Positions 1-5,841 of a stretch of 9,515 nucleotides of DNA are shown piece after piece. The first letter of the stretch is position 1; every line of letters begins with the position of its first letter. Both the position numbers and the translations under genes were made by a program. The notes beneath the pieces were generated by a model that was not told where the DNA came from, ran no database searches, and saw nothing but the letters and a program-made list of their open reading frames with translations. Origin of the DNA: Cyanobacteriota bacterium (GTDB taxonomy: Bacteria; Cyanobacteriota; Cyanobacteriia; SKYG9); NCBI GenBank assembly GCA_025054735.1, contig JANWZG010000124.1:1-9515 (forward strand), read 5' to 3'.

Positions 1-483
1 AGCCATATAGTCAAAGGGCTGATCAACAATGCTGGTGTCGGTAATGCCAGCTTCGGCAACCTGCTGCTTAACGATGTCTTTCATCAATTGAATGCCGATA
101 ACGGTAGGACCGATCGGCACACCCAAGGAATTATAGGTTTCCCGCAAGCCCTCCAACACTCGCTCGTCTAGAATATCGGTATCGCCCGCCACTAGAGCAT
201 AGCTAGCATAGCGCAGGTAGTAGTCCATATCGCGCAGGCAAGCTGCATAGCGTCGAGTGGTGTAGGCATTGCCACCGGGGCGAATCAACTCTGGAATCTG
301 ATCAAACAACGTGGATGCAGCCTGCTTTACAATTGCCGCTGCATTGGCATTAATCACAGCCGCTGCTTGAACCCGCGCTGTGCCTGTAGCGAAATAGGAC
401 TTCAACGCATCTAGAGCACTTCGGTCAAAATACCGACCTGTACTATCGTAATTTTTAATCAGGCTGGTTACCGCATCCCGCAT
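1..483 (-). CDS. apcF: Allophycocyanin beta-18 subunit ApcF, 3' end missing
   Basis: This is a phycobiliprotein of the phycobilisome core. It replaces one allophycocyanin beta subunit in the terminal-emitter trimers that pass energy to the photosystems. The minus strand reads open for 161 codons from ATG at 483 to the window edge. The N-terminus (MRDAVTSLIKNYD) and the phrases TARVQAAAVINANAAAIVKQ and YNSLGVPIGPTV fit ApcF better than ApcB, from memory of both families. The RPGGNAYTTRRYAACLRDMDY stretch carries the phycocyanobilin-binding Cys82 and Asn72, the position that is N-methylated in beta phycobiliproteins. The reading ends at PFDYMA; ApcF is about 169 residues, so roughly 8 residues lie outside the window. 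A purine-rich GGGAGA (492-497) lies 8 bases before the ATG and supports this start. The gene is divergent from glnA and no partner phycobilisome gene is visible here. Confidence 0.95.
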   Translation of the reverse strand, partial: MRDAVTSLIKNYDSTGRYFDRSALDALKSYFATGTARVQAAAVINANAAAIVKQAASTLFDQIPELIRPGGNAYTTRRYAACLRDMDYYLRYASYALVAGDTDILDERVLEGLRETYNSLGVPIGPTVIGIQLMKDIVKQQVAEAGITDTSIVDQPFDYMA

Positions 484-709
484 TGAATCAATCTCCCAAA
501 ACGTTCTATTAAAGATCAAAAAGATCAAACTTCTCGTGGTTCAGTTTACCACGCAGCCACGCCCTTCGAGAGTTGCTGGGCCGCACTCGACCTAGGTTAA
601 ACCATTAAGTTTTATGTCAGTTTAAGCATGACGTTGGTTGTATGGTCGAGCATCAGCAGGCTAATACAAGTTGCCTATACTGCGCCTACACAGTGATACA
701 CAATACACA

Positions 710-723
710 GTAATACACGTTAC
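710..723 (+). promoter_or_regulatory. Candidate NtcA-binding box GTA-N8-TAC
   Basis: GTA (710-712), eight bases, then TAC (721-723), followed by A, matches the core consensus GTAN8TAC bound by NtcA, the global nitrogen regulator of cyanobacteria. Two possible -10 elements lie downstream: TACATA (745-750, 21 bases after the box) and TAACCT (749-754, 25 bases after, fitting TAN3T). NtcA-activated promoters usually have the -10 about 20-24 bases from the box. The predicted start would leave a glnA leader of about 310 bases. The last three bases of the box overlap the left end of the 105-base repeat and both -10 candidates lie inside it. The reading is plausible but not proved. Confidence 0.5.
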
Positions 724-825
724 ACTACTTCTCCAAAAGCTGGCTACATAACCTATTAGTTCGTAGTACAGACTTAAGTCCTTACTAGAAGCTATTTGTA
801 GCGATGGTTTGGGGAATTAGTATTA
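721..825. repeat. MITE-like palindromic element, copy 1
   Basis: This 105-base non-coding element is a long imperfect inverted repeat centred on GACTTAAGTC (771-780). It has the same length and orientation as the copy at 2602-2706. Both start with TAYACTACTTCT and end with GGGGAATTRGTATTA. The terminal inverted repeats read ACTACTTCTCCAAAA (from 724) and, on the opposite strand of the right end, ACTAATTCCCCAAAC, matching at 12 of 15 bases. Both ends carry the dinucleotide TA, as expected for a non-autonomous element moved by an IS630/mariner-type transposase, which is an inference. No transposase is encoded. The element lies between the NtcA-like box and glnA, so it would be transcribed in the glnA leader from that promoter. 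Confidence 0.75.
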
Positions 826-960
826 GCTTGACAGAACGATCATATGTGACCCTAATGCCCACGATTTCAAAAGATTTAAGCCAAGAGGCAGGTGGATTGT
901 AAATCAAGATACAAAATCTGTCTGCCCCTATCTCTAGGATTATTCAGGTTTAATAGAACC

Positions 961-999
961 CTGACACGGAATAACTAGTTGTGTAGTGTATATCTACAC
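961..999 (+). promoter_or_regulatory. Candidate proximal glnA promoter with overlapping inverted repeat
   Basis: CTGACA (961-966) resembles a -35 hexamer and lies 17 bases before TAGTGT (984-989), which fits the loose cyanobacterial -10 form TAN3T. A perfect 6-base inverted repeat GTGTAG (981-986) and CTACAC (994-999), spaced by 7 bases, overlaps the -10. It contains GTA-N9-TAC, one base longer than the NtcA consensus, so a nitrogen regulator could bind here weakly, perhaps with a different effect than at the distal box. The predicted start, near 996, leaves a leader of about 75 bases, short enough for an ordinary constitutive glnA promoter. This is from inspection only. Confidence 0.4.
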
Positions 1000-1071
1000 G
1001 GCGATCGTTACCAGACGTATTGGGGCTTCCTCGTTCTTACTTGTATTTACTCAACAGCCAAGGAGTAGTTC

Positions 1072-2493
1072 ATGACTCAGACCCCACAGGAAGTCTTGGA
1101 TTGGATTAAAAGAGACAATATCAAGATGATCGATCTGAAGTTTATTGATATGCCAGGGATTTGGCAGCACCTGACGGTGTATCACAACCAGATCGACGAG
1201 AGCAGCTTTACCGATGGTGTGCCCTTTGATGGCTCCAGTATTCGTGGCTGGAAAGCAATTAACGAGTCTGACATGACGATGGTGCTAGATCCCACCACCG
1301 CATGGATCGACCCCTTCATGGCAGAACCAACCCTAAGCATTATTTGCAGCATCAAAGAACCTAGGACGGGTGAGTGGTATAGCCGCTGTCCCCGTGTGAT
1401 TGCCCAAAAAGCTGTGGACTATCTGAAGTCTACTGGTATTGGCGACACTGCTTACTTTGGTCCGGAGGCTGAATTCTTTGTATTTGACGATGTTCGTTTT
1501 GACCAAACCCAGAACTGCGGCTACTACTATGTTGATTCCATAGAAGGTCGCTGGAACTCTGGTAAGGAAGAACCTGGTGGCAACCTAGCCTACAAGCCAC
1601 GATACAAGGAAGGCTACTTCCCAGTTTCACCAACGGATACATTGCAGGACATGCGCACGGAAATGTTACTGACGATGGCAGCCTGTGGGGTACCGATCGA
1701 AAAACACCACCACGAGGTGGCAACGGGCGGGCAGTGTGAGCTAGGCTTCCGCTTCGCTGAACTGGTGAAAGCTGCCGACTATCTGATGACCTATAAGTAT
1801 TGCATCAAGAACGTTGCTAAAAAGCATGGCAAATCTGTAACCTTCATGCCCAAGCCTGTATTTAATGACAATGGCTCTGGGATGCACACTCACCAGTCTA
1901 TCTGGAAGAATGGTCAGCCGCTATTCTTTGGTGATGGCTATGCTAACTTGAGTGAAACGGCCCTGCACTACATTGGTGGTATCCTCAAGCATGCTCCTGC
2001 ACTGTTGGCACTCACCAACCCCACTACCAACTCCTACAAGCGTCTGGTGCCTGGCTTTGAGGCTCCAGTAAACTTGGCTTACTCTCAAGGCAACCGATCG
2101 GCATCGGTACGGATTCCTATTTCTGGCAGTAATCCTAAGGCTAAACGCTTGGAATTCCGTTGCCCTGATGCTACTAGCAATCCTTACCTAGCCTTTGCAG
2201 CTATGCTCTGTGCTGGTATTGATGGTATTAAGAATAAGATTGACCCTGGCGCGCCTCTGGATGTGGACATCTATGACCTATCTCCAGAGGAATTGGCAAA
2301 GATTCCCTCAACGCCTGGTTCCTTGCTAGATGCTCTAGAAAATTTGAAGAAAGACCATGAGTTTTTGACGGCAGGTGGTGTCTTCACTGAAGACTTTATT
2401 GATACTTGGATCAGCTATAAGCTTGACGTTGAAGTGAACCCCATGCGTCTGCGTCCTCATCCCTACGAGTTTGCACTGTACTACGACTGCTAA
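1072..2493 (+). CDS. glnA: Glutamine synthetase, type I (GSI)
   Basis: The enzyme condenses glutamate and ammonia with ATP to make glutamine. It is the entry step of the GS-GOGAT route of nitrogen assimilation and acts as a cytosolic dodecamer. At 473 residues it has the usual GSI length. The N-terminal beta-Grasp domain contains PFDGSSIRGW (51-60). The catalytic domain shows GPEAEFF (130-136, metal-binding Glu), KHHHEVATGGQCE (211-223), NDNGSGMHTH (265-274), the NRSASVRIP loop (341-349, substrate arginines) and RLEFRCPDATSNPY (359-372). Tyr401 in DIYDLSPEE aligns with the tyrosine adenylylated in enterobacteria. In cyanobacteria GS is instead usually controlled by the small inactivating proteins IF7/IF17; neither gif gene is in the window. 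AGGAG (1061-1065) lies 6 bases before the ATG. The gene is monocistronic, with a terminator just downstream. Confidence 0.98.
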   Translation: MTQTPQEVLDWIKRDNIKMIDLKFIDMPGIWQHLTVYHNQIDESSFTDGVPFDGSSIRGWKAINESDMTMVLDPTTAWIDPFMAEPTLSIICSIKEPRTGEWYSRCPRVIAQKAVDYLKSTGIGDTAYFGPEAEFFVFDDVRFDQTQNCGYYYVDSIEGRWNSGKEEPGGNLAYKPRYKEGYFPVSPTDTLQDMRTEMLLTMAACGVPIEKHHHEVATGGQCELGFRFAELVKAADYLMTYKYCIKNVAKKHGKSVTFMPKPVFNDNGSGMHTHQSIWKNGQPLFFGDGYANLSETALHYIGGILKHAPALLALTNPTTNSYKRLVPGFEAPVNLAYSQGNRSASVRIPISGSNPKAKRLEFRCPDATSNPYLAFAAMLCAGIDGIKNKIDPGAPLDVDIYDLSPEELAKIPSTPGSLLDALENLKKDHEFLTAGGVFTEDFIDTWISYKLDVEVNPMRLRPHPYEFALYYDC

Positions 2494-2542
2494 GGGCTAT
2501 CTAGACTTGCTTCATGGCGGAGCTTAGGTTTCGCATGGTAAG

Positions 2543-2602
2543 CGATCGCACTGCATTCTGTTTACGGTAATCCGGTTTACAGCAGCAGTGCGGTCGTTTT
2601 TT
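2543..2602 (+). terminator. Intrinsic terminator of glnA
   Basis: A 12-base stem is formed by CGATCGCACTGC (2543-2554) and GCAGTGCGGTCG (2585-2596), with one G-T wobble. Six T residues (2597-2602) follow directly. The 30-base loop holds a small inner hairpin CGG-TAAT-CCG (2565-2574). The left arm lies within a HIP1 octamer (2542-2549), so this genome-wide repeat has been used as a terminator arm. It begins 49 bases after the glnA stop codon. Confidence 0.85.
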
Positions 2603-2706
2603 ATACTACTTCTTCATACTACGGCTATAGATAGCTCGTAGTCAGGACTTAAGTCCTTACTACGAACTAATGGGTTATGTCGCTGGCTTTTGGGGAATTG
2701 GTATTA
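2602..2706. repeat. MITE-like palindromic element, copy 2
   Basis: This is the second 105-base copy, in the same orientation as the one at 721-825. Its core is a nearly perfect 30-base palindrome (2636-2665, centred between 2650 and 2651) with one mismatched pair (2643/2658). The right arm from 2645 also aligns with the reverse complement of the left arm of copy 1, at 46 of the first 53 bases by my hand alignment, so the whole unit derives from one palindromic ancestor. The left end starts at the last T of the glnA terminator tract; the right end stops 11 bases from the thioesterase stop codon. As RNA it would fold into a long hairpin on either strand and could protect or end both convergent transcripts. 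Confidence 0.8.
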
Positions 2707-2717
2707 CCACGGCCCGA

Positions 2718-3143
2718 TTAACTATCGTTTTCATCCAAAATCACGTATGGTTCAAACCTTGCCCGCTCCTCCAGGCTGAGGCGATGTGGCTTTTGGTCTT
2801 CTAAGCTCACAAACAGTCCCCCCTGCTGTCCAGAGGCTACTAAGTCGTGCTGGCTGTTATAAAACCGGAACTGTATCTCAGCAGATGCTCGCTTTAGTTC
2901 AGATAACCACAGGTCTAGGTGAACAGTGTCACCCAGAAATAGGGGCATAGTGTAGGTGATTGCTGTATGGCTAAGAACAGGAGTAAAGCCTCGATGGGCA
3001 AGCTCATGGACGGGTAGGCCAATAGTTTCTAGCAAGTGGAGGCGACCAATTTCCATCCAGCGAATATAGGCAATATTACTAACGTGACCAGCAAAGTCAA
3101 TATCGTAGGTGTAGATAGGTAATTCCAGGGTAAGTTTTGGCAT
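2718..3143 (-). CDS. Hot-dog fold acyl-CoA thioesterase (4HBT/YbgC-like)
   Basis: The 141-residue product fits the 4-hydroxybenzoyl-CoA thioesterase family, which hydrolyses acyl-CoA or acyl-ACP thioesters in the cytosol. The N-terminal signature IYTYDIDFAGHVSNIAYIRW (10-29) contains the expected catalytic Asp16 and the HVxNxxYxRWME helix typical of the fold; length is normal. The substrate cannot be read from sequence. One cyanobacterial relative cleaves 1,4-dihydroxy-2-naphthoyl-CoA for phylloquinone synthesis, but this protein could equally be a general fatty acyl-CoA thioesterase. The start ATG lies one base after the stop codon of the upstream small gene (TAG-G-ATG), and AAGGAA (3157-3162) lies within the end of that gene, so translation is probably coupled. 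It is convergent with glnA. Confidence 0.85.
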   Translation of the reverse strand: MPKLTLELPIYTYDIDFAGHVSNIAYIRWMEIGRLHLLETIGLPVHELAHRGFTPVLSHTAITYTMPLFLGDTVHLDLWLSELKRASAEIQFRFYNSQHDLVASGQQGGLFVSLEDQKPHRLSLEERARFEPYVILDENDS

Positions 3144-3144
3144 C

Positions 3145-3525
3145 CTAGGCTATTTTTTCCTTCAACACATGACAAAAATCCTCCACGCCTACCTTTAACA
3201 CATAAATGATTAATGGCATCCCCAGGGTAGAAGGAATGTCCGTTTCAAGGGTAAGGAGATTAAATGCTTCTGCTAGATTTTCTTCCAGCAGGATGGTTTG
3301 CATGGCTGGACGACAGAGCAGCGCCCGCCAGCGCTTGGCGAACCCCTCTAGCCAGCGATCGGACGTGGTAGGTTGTTGTCCTGCATGGATGGCTAGGGAG
3401 ATGGCTGCATCTTCAATGTCACCATCGCAGTCTTCGATCATATCCAACGCAGTCATAGCTTCAGCTATATCTGAGACAGCCGAACGATAATGAGCAATTT
3501 CAGCAGGGGTAAGTTGGATAGACAT
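3145..3525 (-). CDS. Unrecognised small protein upstream of the thioesterase
   Basis: I do not recognise this family. From ATG at 3525 the product has 126 residues; a TTG at 3534 would add three (MQP). Neither start has a good ribosome site, and I prefer the ATG. The protein looks soluble and mainly helical, with no signal peptide or long hydrophobic helix. It has an acidic cluster (MIEDCDGDIEDA), a tryptophan/arginine stretch (SDRWLEGFAKRWRALLC) and a more hydrophobic C-terminal part (TLGMPLIIYVLKVGVEDFCHVL). It reads like a conserved cyanobacterial hypothetical protein. The one-base gap to the thioesterase start argues that it is a real gene and that the two are co-transcribed. A plus-strand frame at 3206-3490 is judged a shadow. 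Confidence 0.7.
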   Translation of the reverse strand: MSIQLTPAEIAHYRSAVSDIAEAMTALDMIEDCDGDIEDAAISLAIHAGQQPTTSDRWLEGFAKRWRALLCRPAMQTILLEENLAEAFNLLTLETDIPSTLGMPLIIYVLKVGVEDFCHVLKEKIA

Positions 3526-3598
3526 AGGCTGCAACAGGACAACGAAAGTAGTGATTTATCCTAGCGTGTGCCCTCAGCAGTAGCACTACCGCTTAGGA

Positions 3599-3671
3599 AG
3601 TATTAACAATAGCTTTGGTGAAGCGATGTTTGTAGTAAGGACTTTAGTCCTCTAGGGAGCCAGAAAATACT
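3599..3671. repeat. Degenerate palindromic repeat related to the MITE-like family
   Basis: The core AGGACT-TT-AGTCCT (3638-3651) is flanked by GTAGTA on the left and resembles the AGGACTTAAGTCCT core of the two 105-base elements. The outer ends AGTATT (3599-3604) and AATACT (3666-3671) are inverted to each other, giving a unit of about 73 bases. The arms between core and ends have largely diverged, so it is either a decayed member or a related subfamily. It fills much of the gap between the nucleoside hydrolase stop codon and the next gene, where it could act as a processing or termination hairpin. Confidence 0.5.
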
Positions 3672-3672
3672 A

Positions 3673-4596
3673 CTAGTAGCGGGCTAAGCGATCGATCAGC
3701 AGGTCATAGAAGCCCTCAGCATCTACACTGGTCACGACCTCAGCGTTGGGCTGGCGACTCTGGAAGTCAATCACTGTCCGACCGAGAGTTAACTCGCTGT
3801 TAATTTCCACCTGTACTTCAGCAGGCTGACTGGAAAACAGTCCAGGTTGCAATAGGTAGGCAATCACACAGGGGTCATGGAGGGGTGGCCCTGACCATCC
3901 ACGCTGAGCAGCTTCTTGGGTGCCATACTCTGCCAACATGTCAGCAGCAGCTTGGGCGACAGGAGTGCCTAGGTGACGGAGGCGTTGGAGGCGATCGGGT
4001 GTAGTTAATACCTGATGGGTGACATGCAAGCCAATTAGGGTGATGGGAATGCCACTGGTCAACACCACATGGGCAGCATGGGGATCCACGTAGATGTTGA
4101 ACTCAGCGGAAGGGGTGATGTTGCCGACAGTCAAGGAGCCACCCATCATGACGATGCGTTGAATCTGAGGGGCGATCGCAGGGGTTTTGATCAGCGCTAC
4201 AGCCATATTGGTCAGCGGCGCTAGCGTTGCCAACGTCAGGGGTTGGTCAGTTTGGGATAGGGTCTCAGTGAGAAAATCCACAGCATGGTGGGGCTGAATG
4301 GGCATAGTCGGTGCTGGCAACATAGCTCCCCCCAGTCCTGATGTCCCATGGACTGATTCAGCCGTGGCAAGGCGACGTAGCATCGGACGAGGACAGCCTG
4401 CATAGACGGGTACATCAGGTCGTGCCGCCAATTCACAAATCTGGCGGGTGTTGCGCAGAATGCTAACCAAAGGGACATTACCTGCCACCGTTGTAATGCC
4501 ACGAATCACTAGCTCTGGAGAGGCTAAGGCTAGCAACAGGGCGATAGCATCATCCACGCCAGGGTCACAATCAATAATTAGGTGCTCATAGGGCAT
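3673..4596 (-). CDS. Nucleoside hydrolase (inosine/uridine-preferring type)
   Basis: The enzyme cleaves the N-glycosidic bond of ribonucleosides to give a free base and ribose, in cytosolic nucleoside salvage. At 307 residues it has the normal family length. The N-terminal IIDCDPGVDDAIALLLAL contains the calcium-binding aspartates Asp11, Asp15 and Asp16. TTVAGN ends at Asn40. EFNIYVDP provides Glu165 and Asn167 for the ribose, and LHDPCVIAYLL provides His240 and Asp241. His83 in SVHGTSGLGG and His240 match the histidine pair of the pyrimidine-preferring RihA/RihB group, which suggests uridine/cytidine activity; substrate remains an inference. The start at 4596 places the Asp motif at the usual distance from the N-terminus, but no clear ribosome site precedes it. 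It is divergent from ribokinase, which could use the released ribose. Confidence 0.92.
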   Translation of the reverse strand: MPYEHLIIDCDPGVDDAIALLLALASPELVIRGITTVAGNVPLVSILRNTRQICELAARPDVPVYAGCPRPMLRRLATAESVHGTSGLGGAMLPAPTMPIQPHHAVDFLTETLSQTDQPLTLATLAPLTNMAVALIKTPAIAPQIQRIVMMGGSLTVGNITPSAEFNIYVDPHAAHVVLTSGIPITLIGLHVTHQVLTTPDRLQRLRHLGTPVAQAAADMLAEYGTQEAAQRGWSGPPLHDPCVIAYLLQPGLFSSQPAEVQVEINSELTLGRTVIDFQSRQPNAEVVTSVDAEGFYDLLIDRLARY

Positions 4597-4623
4597 TAGT
4601 CGCTAGTATTCAGGATCAGTAAT

Positions 4624-4654
4624 GATTGGTCAATCGTGGGGAATTCGCGATTCC
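4624..4654. promoter_or_regulatory. Two small inverted repeats upstream of the nucleoside hydrolase
   Basis: GATTG-GT-CAATC (4624-4635) and GGAAT-TCGCG-ATTCC (4640-4654) lie side by side, 28 to 58 bases before the nucleoside hydrolase start. They could be protein-binding sites or hairpins in its leader. The arms are only five bases long, so chance is a serious alternative. Confidence 0.25.
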
Positions 4655-4682
4655 TGGCTATGTTAGATTATCCACTAAATCC

Positions 4683-4710
4683 TTGTGACTACAGGTTCTA
4701 AGGGTATAAA
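4683..4710 (+). promoter_or_regulatory. Candidate sigma-70-type promoter of rbsK
   Basis: TTGTGA (4683-4688), a 16-base spacer and TATAAA (4705-4710) give a good -35/-10 pair on the plus strand. Transcription would start near 4717 and leave a leader of about 130 bases before the rbsK ATG. No transcript evidence is available from sequence alone. Confidence 0.5.
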
Positions 4711-4744
4711 AGCCCTGACCCCATCACGATGTTAGTAACTAAGT

Positions 4745-4759
4745 TAACTCTAAGAGTTA
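4745..4759. promoter_or_regulatory. Perfect 15-base palindrome, possible operator
   Basis: TAACTCT-A-AGAGTTA is a perfect palindrome with a single central base. It lies about 30 bases downstream of the predicted rbsK start, inside the leader and between the two divergent nucleoside-salvage genes. The symmetry and position fit a dimeric repressor site, for example for a LacI- or GntR-type sugar or nucleoside regulator. No regulator gene is present in the window. A leader hairpin is the alternative. Confidence 0.4.
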
Positions 4760-4846
4760 GCCTATGCATGACACTTGATGATGTCTGAGATGCGCCGTGG
4801 ACTGCTTGCTTGCCCACTGCTCTAAGGCCGATTCTATCCATCACCT

Positions 4847-5782
4847 ATGACGATTCTTGTGTTTGGCAGCTTAAATATGGATCTGGTAGTCCAGGTACCT
4901 CGGTTTTTGGTTGCCGGAGAAACACTAACAGGTAATGGATTTAACCAAGTGCCGGGGGGCAAGGGTGCAAATCAGGCAGTGGCAGCAGCTCGGTTAGGGA
5001 TGGCAACGGAGATAGTGGGGCGTGTAGGGGCAGATGCCTTTGGCAGTGAACTGTTAGCAGGGTTACAGGCAGATGGGGTGGAGGTTAGTGGGGTCTGGGT
5101 AGATGACGCAACCCATACTGGGGTGGCCCTGATTACGGTGAATTCCCAAGGGGAAAACACGATCGTCGTCATTCCCGGTGCTAACGGACAGGTAGAGAGT
5201 ACTGATGTTGATCGCCTACACGCCAGACTTCCCCATGCCCAAATCCTCATGTTGCAACTAGAAGTCCCTCTAGAGAGCGTGATATCTGCGGCAAGCGCAG
5301 CTCGCCAAGCTGGAGTTATGGTGGTTTTGGATCCAGCTCCTGCTCAGACACTACCACCAGACCTATACGGTCTAGTAGATGTGATTACTCCTAACCAAGT
5401 AGAAGCTACCCATCTCACAGGTCTGCCTGTAGTGGATGTAGCCTCAGCCGTGCAGGCAGGGCAACAGTTGCGGCAATGGGGGGTGGGCACAGCGATCGTC
5501 AAGCTAGGTGCCCAGGGAGCAGTTTGTGTCTCGGCAACCACAACCCTGATGATTCCAGCATTGCCAGTGACTGCGGTAGATACAGTAGCAGCCGGGGATG
5601 CGTTCAATGGCGGGCTAGCCACAGCCCTAGCGCAGGGACAATCGCTGCCAGAGGCTCTGCAACAGGCAACTCTGGTGGCAGGCTTTTCGGTTACGCGAGC
5701 GGGCGCTCAACCATCCCTGCCTACACAAGAGCAACTGCGGGCATTTGCAGTAACAATGAAACCCACCATGCACTGGCTGTAA
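4847..5782 (+). CDS. rbsK: Ribokinase (PfkB family)
   Basis: Ribokinase phosphorylates D-ribose with ATP to ribose 5-phosphate, which feeds the pentose phosphate pool and nucleotide synthesis. The 311-residue length is typical. Visible family marks are GSLNMDLV (7-14, Asp12 for ribose), PGGKGANQAVAAARLG (36-51, the N-terminal PfkB signature), QLEVP (137-141), TPNQVEA (181-187, conserved Asn and Glu), and DTVAAGDAFNGGLATAL (245-261), the C-terminal signature with catalytic-base Asp251 and the anion hole. The GGKGANQA form is specific to ribokinases within the PfkB family. The ATG at 4847 has no strong ribosome site; AAGG at about 4824 is too far. With the divergent nucleoside hydrolase it forms a two-step route from nucleoside to ribose 5-phosphate. 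No ribose transporter is nearby. Confidence 0.93.
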   Translation: MTILVFGSLNMDLVVQVPRFLVAGETLTGNGFNQVPGGKGANQAVAAARLGMATEIVGRVGADAFGSELLAGLQADGVEVSGVWVDDATHTGVALITVNSQGENTIVVIPGANGQVESTDVDRLHARLPHAQILMLQLEVPLESVISAASAARQAGVMVVLDPAPAQTLPPDLYGLVDVITPNQVEATHLTGLPVVDVASAVQAGQQLRQWGVGTAIVKLGAQGAVCVSATTTLMIPALPVTAVDTVAAGDAFNGGLATALAQGQSLPEALQQATLVAGFSVTRAGAQPSLPTQEQLRAFAVTMKPTMHWL

Positions 5783-5816
5783 TCCCTGATACTACCTACA
5801 ACCTATCGACATGACC

Positions 5817-5838
5817 GATCGATAATGGCCCATCGATC
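5817..5838. terminator. Inverted repeat between convergent rbsK and phosphatase genes
   Basis: GATCGAT (5817-5823) and ATCGATC (5832-5838) form a perfect 7-base stem with the loop AATGGCCC, in the short gap between two convergent stop codons. Position favours a bidirectional 3'-end hairpin, but no T tract follows on either strand, so intrinsic termination is uncertain. Confidence 0.35.
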
Positions 5839-5841
5839 CCA

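Larger units (their letters stand above)
484..1071. other. Divergent apcF-glnA regulatory spacer (588 bases)
   Basis: I see no convincing coding sequence in this long spacer. It holds, in order: the GGGAGA ribosome site of apcF (492-497, minus); a 9-base tandem repeat AAAGATCAA x2 (511-528) in the apcF leader; a small perfect hairpin CGTGGT-7-ACCACG (535-553); a TACAC-rich stretch (686-727) that contains an NtcA-like box; a 105-base palindromic repeat (721-825); a lone TTGACA (828-833) with only a poor -10 partner; and a promoter-like region with an inverted repeat (961-999). The glnA ribosome site AGGAG is at 1061-1065. The length suggests several promoters and long leaders. I looked for conserved elements of the cyanobacterial glutamine riboswitch and did not recognise them. 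Confidence 0.7.

Noticed and set aside
686..727. TACAC-rich stretch as a CRISPR-like or iteron array
   Set aside because: The repeats are about 5-6 bases with irregular spacing and no spacer structure, and nothing else suggests an origin.
828..858. TTGACA at 828 as the -35 of a strong glnA promoter
   Set aside because: The best -10 partner (TAATGC, 19 bases away) is poor in both sequence and spacing.
830..1071. A glutamine riboswitch in the glnA leader
   Set aside because: Such RNAs precede glnA in some marine cyanobacteria, but I could not recognise their conserved bases here. A covariance-model search would settle it.
721..2706. glnA with its two flanking repeats as an active composite transposon
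   Set aside because: No transposase is present, glnA is a core gene with normal base composition, and no target duplication of the whole unit is visible; two independent MITE insertions explain it better.
3206..3490. A 94-codon plus-strand frame antisense to the small protein gene
   Set aside because: Low-complexity Ser/Arg/Ala-rich product and no ribosome site; the minus-strand frame is better supported by its one-base spacing to the thioesterase.
5476..5814. A 112-codon plus-strand frame overlapping the end of rbsK
   Set aside because: It is rbsK sequence read in another frame, with Ser/Arg/Gly-rich composition typical of a shadow; rbsK itself is intact with both PfkB signatures.
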